From contig JAAVVG010000003.1 in NCBI GenBank assembly GCA_012976225.1, positions 1,178,001 through 1,242,000 of the forward strand: DNA of 64,000 nucleotides. Reading direction: 5' to 3'. Of this stretch, positions 36,894 through 46,607 are shown in pieces (position 1 is the first letter of the stretch; every line of letters starts with the position of its first letter). This DNA is from Golubevia sp. BC0850 (lineage: Eukaryota > Basidiomycota > Exobasidiomycetes > Golubeviales > Golubeviaceae). The translations under genes and the position numbers were made by a program. The notes beneath the pieces are model-generated. The model was not told where the DNA came from. It made no database searches and saw only the letters and a program-made list of their open reading frames with translations.

Positions 36894-37869
36894 CTTGAGA
36901 GGTAGTAGAAGAGGTAATGAGAGAAGTAGTAAGAGAAAAGAGGAAAAGGTTGAGAAAAGAAGTGAAGACCAGCTAAACGACTTGGAAGTTTGTTGAGAAG
37001 TGATTTGAGGGGATTTGAATGAAAGGTCACTGGAAATCCTCTCTTTTATGCTCCATCGTTGAACTGACCATTTCTCTTGGATCTATAGGCTAACCTTGAA
37101 AAACGACTTGGCTGAATGTTCAGAATGGATTAACTGAATGCGAAAGTTACGAGTCCTCGTAGTTTTGGTGGAACTTGGAATCATGGAGCTCGGAAAACTA
37201 AAACTCCGGGTCGTCGTCGATTCAGGGATGGGACCACTCATCTCCCATTCAACTTGATCAAATTCGGTCTGTACTACGATTGAGAACGATTCCTGAATCT
37301 TGAAAAATCTGAAGTCAGATCGCCAGACTTCGGTCTCAAAATCTGATCTGTAAAAATAGGTTTGAGAGAGAGGTTTGGGAAGAAAAAGGGGTAGGGATGG
37401 CATCTAAATGTCGAATTTTGAGCATTGCGCGAGCAGGCTATCTTCCACGCGATATTTCTCCATCTGTAACATTCTATCCTCGACTCAGTGCGTTGGTTTC
37501 AAATCTCGCTCATACGTCTTAACATTCACTTCTCATCATCCAGCTCCCTCATCCCTTATCAATCCTCCTCGAAATCAAGAGCAACAGCACTGACCCTTAA
37601 ACTTCTTGCATGTACATTGATTTCACTGAGAGAGCTTTTCAATCAAGATCTTGGCCCTTTTTCCAACTAGATGGCGAAATGGTATATTTAAGTCGACCGA
37701 ACCATTGGAACTTCCTTCTCTCAGCACCTCGCCCACCTCCTCTCTTTTTCTACTTTTCCACTTTTTCTTCTTCAGATAGCTGGACTATCTTCCTTTTGAC
37801 AAAATCTTTTATCTGCTAATCCTAATTCTACCTCAACTTTCATCTCCAAATCTTTCAACTCGGCAAACC
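36894..37869. other. divergent promoter region
   Basis: No gene is supported. It separates two divergently transcribed secreted-protein genes. A TATA-like GTATATTTAAG lies at 37682-37692, about 180 bp before the ATG at 37870. Confidence 0.5.
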
Positions 37870-38157
37870 ATGCTCATCAAGTTAGCTCTCCCCATTGCTT
37901 TCTTGGCCGCCTTGATTTCGGCCATTCCTTCACAAGCGTCCCAAGATCAGTCCATGAGATCCCTGGCTCGAGGTGTTGAAGACCAGGTGAGTCGAGAGAA
38001 GAGAGTCTCGAAGCTGATTTCCCTCACTAAGTCTTCTTTCTAAACCCTTATAAACCCTTAATCCCAGCCGTCTCCTTTGAATCGTCGTATCTTCGTAATC
38101 GGGCCATATCGCCCTGAAGCTCCACCTCCCGCCAAGCCGATCGTCAAGGTCGCTTAG
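37870..38157 (+). CDS. small secreted protein
   Basis: Exons 37870-37986 and 38068-38157 join at phase 0 to a 68-residue protein. The start MLIKLALPIAFLAALISAIP is a signal peptide; the mature part is SQDQSMRSLARGVEDQ, then PSPLNRRIFVIGPYRPEA and a Pro-rich end. A third in-phase exon at 38270-38374 (TSKRDFSDEDTDAFLASLLE, then SRDLFATLFESREE) has a good acceptor (GACACCAG). It would be used if the weak donor AAG|GTCGCT at 38149 is spliced, giving a 103-residue form. KR and RR pairs could be Kex2 sites. No family recognised; TATA box at 37682. Too small and split to be found without splicing. Confidence 0.55.
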
Positions 38158-38721
38158 GCAGTACTCAGCTGGCTTTCAAAGAAGGTGCGTCATGAGAAGG
38201 ACCAACAGATGTCTGAGAAGCTTTGCTGATCTTCCCTCCTCTCTCTCGCCACTTCTTCCTTGACACCAGACTTCTAAGAGAGACTTCTCTGACGAAGACA
38301 CAGACGCCTTCTTGGCTTCTTTACTCGAGTCTCGTGACCTATTCGCTACTTTGTTTGAATCTAGAGAAGAGTAGAGGGTGGTCTTTTTCTTTGTCGTAGT
38401 CATAACCTAGAGAGACAAGCTTCAATAAGCAAAGCTTGGTGACCATGTACTACTCTGATAGACACAAAGGCTTGCAAATAATGAATTTTCTCAGCAGAAG
38501 GATGATAGATGATCTACAAAATTTTCTGTTTCATGTCCCTTCAGTCGTTATTCCCCTAATCTGTCGCCAAACCGCATTCTTTAATTTGATCCCCTTCATC
38601 CACCCACTGCCCGAACATGTCCTTTGCCTTTGAAAGCAAGCAGACTCCACCCAAACAAAATCACAAATCGTCCCGGAAGTTTCTTTTTGCTTCAGAATCA
38701 TAATCTTCAGGATGGTTTCTT
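38158..38721. other. possible alternative 3' exon and intergenic region
   Basis: It includes the candidate exon 38270-38374 of the small secreted gene described above; the remainder shows no supported feature. Confidence 0.4.
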
Positions 38722-40600
38722 TCATATCTTCTGTTCTTCATCTTCCAGACTTGTGAACTTGAGTTTGACATTATTAGAGAGCTGAAATTGGGAAATGAGA
38801 CCCTTTCCGAATTGATTACTTGAAAGTTCTATTCCTTTAAGGTTTGAAAGTGGCATCTTGTCTTGAGAATCCGATTTCTCCTTGAGCAAAGGAGCAGATT
38901 TGACTAGCGCACCTTCGAGTTGCAGATAAGTCAAATGAGAATTTGAGAGAAGATACGACATCATGGAATTCCAGTCCACCTTGAGAGGATAATCATTTTG
39001 CCTCCTGAGGTTGAGTCGAGCTTGAGCTTCCTCGGATTCAGATCGTCCACCATCCTCTCTATGATTGCATGTGATACTGAACCTTTCAAGGCGATTCCCA
39101 AGCCATCGAGTGAAATGATCATTCCAAATGACGCTCCCCTCGTTTCCTAGCTCGATTTTCAAAAACTTTAATTTTGAGTTTTGAATCCTTTTGGAAATTT
39201 TGAGGACCCAATCTGGTCTATCGAAAACTGGTTGACCGACTTCCAGAACTTCCAGATTGGGACATTTGATAGCTCAATGTATGAATTCTTGAGGATCCGG
39301 CATGTTTTCATCTGCTTCACCTAAGAAAAGCTTTGTTAACGTTTTCAAACTGGTTTGAGCTAATTTGCGGTAATCTCCGTGACCTAGTTGACACATTGGT
39401 AGGAACTCTCCTTTGCTAATCCCTTGTTTAGTAAATCTAGAGACTGCTTGAAAGATTGGATCGTATTTCGCATAATAGAAAACTGATTCGATCTCGTCCT
39501 CCATGAAGTCATATCTCCACTCTCCAGAGTACTCGTTTCGATTGCAAGAGACAGACATTCTCTTAGTGTCAGATCTAGGCTCCATTTTGATAAAACATGT
39601 AGCTGAAACCGATAAATTTGAGAGATTTGGAAAAGAGGCCTCTAAATGATCCAGGAGCAAATGAATTTGATCACCAACAGTTTGCATGACTCTCGAATTG
39701 AAATCGACTCCCGGGAAATGGATAACCATGGTTTTGAGAGTTTGAGCTGAGAGTTCAAGCGTTTTAAAAACTTGAGATGTGAGACTGTTCTGTGACCAAG
39801 CGTTTTTGATAGTTTATTCTTCTGTATAGTTTTCCCTGCTGAATTCTGAACCTTCGTCTTCTGAATTCTCCTCTTCTGAATCCGCTTCTGAACTCAACTG
39901 TAGATCGTAGAAATCAAGAATAGCGGTCCTGAACCTGTTGTTGGAAACTTTTGAAATTCGGAAAAGGCGTTCCAGTATGGGCTCTTGTCGCCCACTTCGC
40001 ATTGCGTGGGACCTTGAGGCTCAAAGTGTCAAAAAGGGGTGAATAAGATTAAATGGTTTCCCTCCATTGACGACTAGCTGAAGTTGGAGAATTTAATTGA
40101 TATTGGGATAAGAAAGTGAAAATGTGAAGGAAACTCTCTAACGGAAGATGTAGGAGAGGATCAGGATAGGGTATGCTAATCTCTGCTTCTTTTTCAGGTT
40201 AATTTGACGACTTCTTTGACTTTTTACCCATTCTTGAGTCAAGACACAGTTGAGGCATCGAGGGTTGAACCTTTGAAGAATCGAAGCAAAAGCTAAATTG
40301 AAAGATGTTCCGGAGAGAGTTGAAAGGTTGCGACTGACAGCAGTTTCTCTATCCGAATTGCTCTGCTTTTGAGTCAGTTCCGACCAATTCGAGAGTCAAA
40401 GAAGAAGAATCAAAGAAGTTAGAAAGCAGTGGTGGTTCAGGAAGAAACACCTTTCGCTCTCTGCTCTTCTTCTTCCGTTCCAATATCGCGAAGTGCTTTG
40501 AATCTTGAGCCAAATCAAAGCATTCCGCATTAGACCAACTACTCCCGAACAAGTCTCGCAAATCTTTGAAAGGATTCTTAAAGAGAAATCATCGTCGTAT
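38722..40600 (-). pseudogene. F-box/LRR-like gene with in-frame stops
   Basis: One reading frame can be followed through LRR-like units, for example LLDHLEASFPNLSNLSVSA, LAQTSLKTLTKLFLG, CPNLEVLEVGQPVFDRPDWV, LKFLKIELGNEG and SNLKGIELSSNQFGKG, to the stop at 38722. It is interrupted by TAA at about 39814 (after NYTEE) and TGA at about 39274 (after QEFIH). N-terminal pieces appear at 39817-40002 (PILERLFRISKVSNNRFRTA) and 40349-40600 (LRDLFGSSWSNAECFDLAQD). In both stop cases the frame resumes at once with fitting sequence and no splice sites flank the stops, so I read this as a recent pseudogene. F-box/LRR proteins select substrates for SCF ubiquitin ligases; the F-box itself is not clear here. 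Confidence 0.55.
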
Positions 40601-41063
40601 ATATTTACCGTGAAACAAGAGGAAAAGAGGTTCAGATCGTTGTCGATAAACGTTCAAAGAAGTTAGAAGGATGCGTATATAATGTGTACCAAAGCAGAGA
40701 AAACGTTTTCAAAGGAGTCGAGAGAAAGGAAGGAAATGAACGAGACTAACCACTACTTCCTAGCCTCGGTGAAGAGGGGAGAGCGGTTGAACCTAGAGAG
40801 CAAATAAGAGGTGGAAAAAGAGAGTAAAGTTTCGAGATGGAGAGGGGGAAATACGAAGGGAAGAAAAGAAAGGTTTCGTTTTTCCATGGTCATGATGGAA
40901 ATGGTATTATTATAAAGGCCTTGAAGAGAGAACAGAGAGATAAAGTATAGTTTTAGGAAATCTTGAGAACCAAAGTTTTTAGAGATATGTATATATGGAT
41001 TTTGAAGGTGTCTTTAGATAGAAGATAAAGAGAAATTCTAAAGCTTAGTATTAATCAATTCTC
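40601..41063. other. intergenic region, A/T-rich
   Basis: It holds simple alternating TATA-type stretches (around 40600 and 40985) and the 3' region of the SUR7 gene; no gene seen. Confidence 0.4.
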
Positions 41064-42425
41064 TTAATACTTGTTAGACCTTCCAGTACAACATCCAATG
41101 ATGTAAGGAATGAACGCCAATACACAAGCTGCGAAACTAGCCCAAGTGAACCAAAGAGCATTACCATAGTTAACATCTAATCCAAGATCATCTGGAAGAG
41201 AGTGAATAGCTTTGTAGTAAATGGCAGTTAAGATGGCGGCTCCAACTGCTAATAGAGCAGCAGCTGCTAGAGAGAATAGAGCAGCTAGGAGGAATGCTAA
41301 TCTGTGAGCTAGGAATCCAGTTAGGAAAGCTAGACCTGCTAAAATGGTTCCGATTAAGATGACGTAGGAAGCTGCGTGAGAGTACCTTCCTAGGTAGGAG
41401 GAATCAGTGAAGGTCTTTTCTCCGATAAGGGAAGTGATGGCTGAGGAATATTGAGATCCAATGTCTTGTTGACTGAAGGGGGAAAGAGGAGAGAAACTTG
41501 GGGTCAGTGGAAGGTTTGAGGAATAGATGGAAAGGTGGGTGATTTTGAAGAGAGAACTTACAGAACTTGAGCTGGTTCAAATCTGAATCCGATTTCAGAG
41601 TCAACACAATCGCGATCACCGGAGGTAGATTGTCCAGCACAGAAGGCTGAAGGCGGGTTAGACAAGGGGTTTCGAGGTCAGTCTTTCGTCTCAAAAGGAA
41701 GATTGCTCAGAGGCTTCCTTGCCCCCAGCTGTATTTCTGTGATTGTCGTCAGTTTCAATAACAACTTAAACCAAAGCGAATCAAAAGAATCCCTTGTTGT
41801 CAGATCCCTTGTTGTTTGACCAGCCGCTTCCATCTTCACTAGCGCGTCTTCCCCTATGCCAACACTCAGGTTCAAGAACCCTCTTGATTCACAGCCACCT
41901 CCTCCAGTTCCCTCGTTGCTAGTCTTTTCCTTCCCAAAGGATAATCTCTAATGAGTCCTAGAAACTCACTGTAAAGACCCCACTGGTAGTTGTACTTCAA
42001 TCCATTGCCCGCAAGTTCAACAGCACCTTGATCATTTGCATAAATGTTTTCAATCGTAGTTCCAGTAGTATTAGCTCTCAAGCTAGCTTCCAAGTTGGTA
42101 GTATCAATTGAAACGTACCGAATGTTACGAGATACGACGTTGTCTTTTGTGAAAGGAGAAGACGAGGAGCGGAGTAAGAAAATGTTGGGTAGAGGACCAC
42201 CAAGATCGGAATGCTTCAAAGAAAAGGAAGAGAGATACTCACTAGTAAGTTGACCAACGTTTGCTAGAATCATTAAGACCATAGCTCCAAAGGTCAAGAA
42301 TTCACCAATTCCTGTGAGGAGAGAGAGCAGGAGCTGGTTAACAGTGGGATGTGGGGGTGGCTGGATGCGATCGAGAGAGCTTTTGGAGAAAGGATGAGAC
42401 ACTAACCAATACATAGTAGGACCAT
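41064..42425 (-). CDS. SUR7/PalI-family four-span membrane protein
   Basis: Exons 42407-42425, 42243-42311, 41970-42143, 41562-41646 and 41064-41472 give 251 residues. The first span is MVLLCIGIGEFLTFGAMVLM. An extracellular loop follows with NNVVSRNIRYVSIDT, then YNYQWGLYTFCAGQ and DRDCVDSEIGFRFEP, the W-G-LY-x-x-C and Cys pair expected in SUR7/PalI proteins. Three more spans lie in exon 5 (ASYVILIGTILAGLAFLTGF, AFLLAALFSLAAAALLAVGA, WASFAACVLAFIPYIIG). The tail is short (CCTGRSNKY). Such proteins mark eisosomes (Sur7, Fmp45) or sense ambient pH (PalI/Rim9); the short tail fits Sur7-like better, but I cannot decide. Several introns are short and no unspliced frame covers the gene. Confidence 0.87.
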
Positions 42426-43434
42426 TTTTGCTTGAGGATTTGAAGTTGAAGTTGAGGAGGTTTGATTACAGGAGAATTAAAGACTGAAAAGAGAGAGAAA
42501 GAGGTGGGTGGAGAAGGTTAGTGAAAAGTGTCAAGGAGGTCTCGATCGAGGACAGGGCGATTTGAGATATTGATTCAACCACCTTGGACGTCAAATCGTT
42601 GAGGTTGAATGGACAATCCTGCTGGTAGCTTTACTCACGAATTTGAGAGTTGAACAGAAAATATAGAGGAAGATGAAAGAGGAAACGAAGGAGAACGTTT
42701 TAAACCTCGATATCTCGATTGCACCGCTTGCGCTTCCTCCACTTCTCCTAATTTCAGGTTTCAAGTACCGCCCCTCGCCGATGGTGACGTAGTTTGCTCC
42801 TTTTTTTTAGTCGACGTACCTCGAAGTTCTGGACCTCAATTTGACAACTTTGGGACCGATATAAGATACATCTTTCGTCATCGAGGACAAAATGAAATGG
42901 TTGCAAACTTTCTTGGTTGTTGTTGTGAAACCCCTTTTTAAGATCCACTTGGTTCTCTTTCTTATTTCTCCCTCAATTCTCTGCTCGTCCCTTCCAAATT
43001 TCCCTTACAATACAACCGTGGAATCTCTACCTATGGCGCCCAAATCTCGACCTCAAAGTCGCATCGCCTTCACTGCCTCGTTGCTGTCTTGGTCTCCGAT
43101 TCTGAGGCAGGCAGAGGCAGTGCAAACCTCGAAGCCCACTTGAGTTCTCACTGTTAGCATTAACAAGCTGGGTGGGAGAAAGATACAATCATCTCTCAGT
43201 TTAAGGAGTGGATGAGTAGAATAGGGAACAAAACCGATTTTTTTGGGATGGCAGGTGGTGGAGACACGGGACCCGATGAAAGCAGCATCTTACGAGACCT
43301 GAAGAGAGCATCATGGAAGGGGGCATAGCACCTACGGGAAAGCGGCGAGGGAATGAGAACGTCTTTCCAACCTCGTGATCTACGCAGTCGTCTTTCAACT
43401 GATTCTCTGGTTTTGACCTTCTTTCGTTCGAATC
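42426..43434. other. intergenic region
   Basis: Divergent promoter between the SUR7-like and SET genes. A frame at 42892-43143 starts MKWLQTFLVVVVKPLF and looks like a signal peptide, but its continuation is not protein-like; I leave it uncalled. Confidence 0.4.
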
Positions 43435-44539
43435 ATGCTATCGTTCGTCTTCTTCAACACTTCGAACAAATACCAAGTAGTTCAAGTCCCAGGAAAAGGT
43501 GAAGGTTCAATCGCAACTCAAGATCTGAAAGCAGGGGAAGTGATTCTTACAGAGACTCCACTCATTCAAATTTCCGGGCAGGAAGCAGAATCCCACCTTT
43601 CGACCGGAGACCATTTTATGAAGGATCTTTTCGACGCATTACCAAGTGGAAAGAGAGACCAAGCTCTGAAGCTCCACAGTAAAAAGGGTTTGAAACTTGG
43701 AGCCAAAGGTTTAGAAGATGATATTTTCCTCACTAACGATTTTCAATGCGGAAATGATCCAGGGCTCTGTTTGAACCTCTCAAAGATAAACCACTCCTAC
43801 AACCCTAACTCAAATCATTGTTGGAGAGCCAATTTACAGAAGAAAGTAGTTCTTCTAATGAGGGACATTAAGAAAGGAGAGAAAATCACAACCAGTTATT
43901 CCAATATCAATGTAGCACCTAGAGAGGAAAGAAGGAATTTCCTGTCTCGAAACTGGGGTTTCATATGTGAATGTGAAACTCGCTTTCTGGAAGGGGTGGA
44001 GCGTTAAAGAAGTGACAAGGCGAGGAAATTCATCCATTCTGTAGTGAGTGGTAATATGTTGATTTACTCTGATCCAGAAAGAGTATTGCAATTGGTTAAG
44101 GTGGCAGAACAGCTGTTCCATCAAGAGAAACTCTTGTTGGATACAAGTGAGTTCACATGACCGCAGGAAGATCATTCAATTCTTCTCATCCAATCCTGCC
44201 TTTCCTCCCATCAGCCTGTACGATTTTGCCTTTGAAGTGTGCACCGTTTGGACGGATTACCAAAATGCAAAAGTTTGGGCTCAAAGGTGAGTCAATTCAA
44301 TCATTTTATCCACTCTAGTCCCTCACCGGCCCCCCTCATCTCATCTCCCCTCTTCTCTCTTTTATCCTCATAGCTCCCTTCCGGAATTTGAGAGAGAGAA
44401 AGGGGGAGAGTCAATAGAAGCCAAAGAGGCAAGAGACTTGATAGCCAGACCAGACAGTCACATCGATTTTGTCAAGTACTGTCGAGTTGAGAACCCAATC
44501 ACTTCTCAAAGGTTTCATTTTCCCGACCAAGTTTTCTAA
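43435..44539 (+). pseudogene. SET-domain (SMYD-like) gene, probably truncated
   Basis: The frame from 43435 encodes 190 residues with a SET fold: QVPGKGEGSIATQDLKAGEV, NLSKINHSYNPNSNHCW (the NHS-x-x-PN signature), KKGEKITTSYSNI and the post-SET CEC. It stops at TAA (44005-44007) after GVER. The same frame then continues RSDKARKFIHSVVSGN and ERVLQLVKVAEQLFHQEKLL, the helical C-terminal region of SMYD-type proteins. Further exons near 44219 (LYDFAFEVCTVWTDY) and 44374 (EARDLIARPDSH) follow, but the first junction does not fit in phase. So the locus looks like a longer methyltransferase cut by a stop, though the 190-residue form keeps the core. The insertion MYND finger of SMYD is not seen. Confidence 0.6.
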
Positions 44540-44924
44540 CTCGCATTTTCTGTAAAGCTCATATACCTCAACCATGCCCCTGCAATCAACTTCTCTCGGT
44601 CCCGTCTTGAGGTGAAGGCAGCACTCGCCCAACTCTCACCGATCATCCACAGCCAATTAAACAGTCTGCAAAAAGAATTCAAAGGCCGTGATTTCATTTA
44701 CAATGTCGAAGAGTGAGAAGCGACGTGCTGAACAAGAAGGAGAGGGAGGGGACGAGGTGACAAGAGAATGAAAGTAACAGAGATGAGAGAGGGAAGAGAG
44801 ATAGGAGGTGCGGTTGAGTCAAAACGACCAAAGGGCCCCCTACCAAGTGTTGGAAGAGAATAGCGAAGAGGGGAAAGGAGAGAGCGAGAAAGCGAGTAGG
44901 GAAGGACCAAAACGTTGCAGCTGC
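44540..44924. other. short intergenic region between convergent genes
   Basis: 3' ends of the SET locus and VMA7; nothing else seen. Confidence 0.4.
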
Positions 44925-46090
44925 TTATTCTCCGAATAGCTGTGGAACAAGAAGGTGAGGAAAAGGTCCATAAGGTCAGTGAAAAGAATGATTAAGCGGT
45001 ACAAGAGGCTTGAGAAAGGACTTTGAAGAATTCATTTTTGAGAGCTCTTGATGTGAAAGGGAGACTTGAAGAGAGTTACGCACCTTCTGAACACGCTTTA
45101 GGACACTGTCTTTCGATGGATCTAGAGAGGATAGAGTAGTCCAAAAGAGATTGAGTTGAAGAATGAGGGAAGGTTTATTTGAGAAGATGGAAAAGAGGGG
45201 AAGGGTGAGATCAGAACCTAGGTACGAGAATGGGACGAAAGGTCCTTCCTAAGCCGCCAAAACCTTTCCTTGATCTCATATTCTAGCTACGATGATTACT
45301 ACTGGAGCTCAATAGAAGGAGTTTGATGGAGTCTCAGATCCCCCTGCAGCAGCTCCCCCTGTCTCCAAATGCAGCTGGATAGATACGTTTTCAACCACGA
45401 CAACTCGGGTCTCGCAGTCATGCGAAATGTAAGACTTTCCCATATTCGTAAAGCAGACTCGAGCGTTTCTTTTGAGGTCTCTCCTGTTTGCTAGGTTTCA
45501 TACAATCTCCACTGCTCTCCACCCAGCTGCTCTCAGCTCTCTCCCAACTTCTCCTCTCCCGTCCATCTGCCAACTCACCATAAGGATGATCCTTAGAAGG
45601 AATCTCCAGAAGAGCAGGGAAAGCCTGAGTATACCTATCCACTAAAGGACGAATCTTATCTGCCACATGTTGATTTATTAACAGAATTGCAATGTCCTTA
45701 CGTTCTGAAACGTAGGATTGGAAAGCTGCTTCTATAGCTGAGACCTGAGTCTAAATAATAGGTGAAATTATTCCAATACGACCAGTATGGAAGAGGGAAG
45801 GTTGGATCAGAGAGAATCAGATGAGAATGGAGTAGCTAGTGTTACTGACCTTGTTATCGACTATGAAGAAATTCTTGTCTCCCTGTTCATTGATGTCACC
45901 AATTCCAGCTAGAAGCAATCCAGTTGTGGAATCCTAGAGATAGAGATAGAGAAGGAGAGAAAGGAGGTTGAAGATTGTTGAGCTGATAGGAGACGTTTGA
46001 ATAGAGAGAGGGAGAGAATTGGAGATGACTGACCTCATCTGCTATTAAAGCTACTAGAGTTCTATTAGCTGCTTGCTGTTGAATTGACAT
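44925..46090 (-). CDS. VMA7: V-type proton ATPase subunit F
   Basis: Five exons (46034-46090, 45850-45933, 45579-45750, 45084-45121, 44925-44939) give 121 residues, the usual length. The sequence is typical: [59 protein letters not shown] and [16 protein letters not shown], then [17 protein letters not shown]. Subunit F sits in the central stalk of V1 and couples ATP hydrolysis to proton pumping into the vacuole. The last coding exon is only 15 nt (LFGE plus stop), reached through an intron whose acceptor is TTCCACAG. It is head-to-head with the RPD3 gene. Confidence 0.96.
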
Positions 46091-46488
46091 CCTTCTTTAA
46101 CAACCCAAGCTTTCAACTAATTAAAAGCTAAGAATTCGCAGTCGGGGGTTGATGAGAGGTTGAGAACAACATAGGCCACGAGTTGCACCTTTCTCCTTCT
46201 CCTCGTCTTAATCTCACTCTTCACTCCAACTCCAACCCTTCACCTTCAAAGTTTAAAAATCGTACTTTCTAAGGGAACTCTCCTCAACTACGCATCAAAC
46301 ATCCGCGAAACCTCGATTCTTCAGGTTATTAGAAGTGTCGTCTTCCTCTTTCTTCTCTTCTATATCTACTCGTTTCGTTGGACCTTCATCCAATCCTCCT
46401 CTTTCCAAGTTGGTCGCCTTTCCAGTTTTGAGATCATTCAGAACTAGAACCAGCTTCTACTGCCATCAAACGAACTAGATCTTAAACC

Positions 46489-46600
46489 GTAAGTCTCCCT
46501 CTGCCTTTCAACTTTCTTTCGTCTTCGCTTTTGCTCTTCCATCGATTCCAACATCCCTCTCTTACACACTCTCTCTCTTTTTCCCTCTTTCCTCTTTCAG
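46489..46600 (+). other. 5' leader intron of the histone deacetylase gene
   Basis: GTAAGTCTCC at 46489 and CTCTTTCAG ending at 46600 bracket a C/T-rich segment just seven bases before the ATG. Confidence 0.5.
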
Positions 46601-46607
46601 TCTTAGC

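Noticed and set aside
42892-43143. Frame starting like a signal peptide (MKWLQTFLVVVV)
   Set aside because: Low-quality continuation, no promoter or intron signs; probably chance in the divergent promoter.
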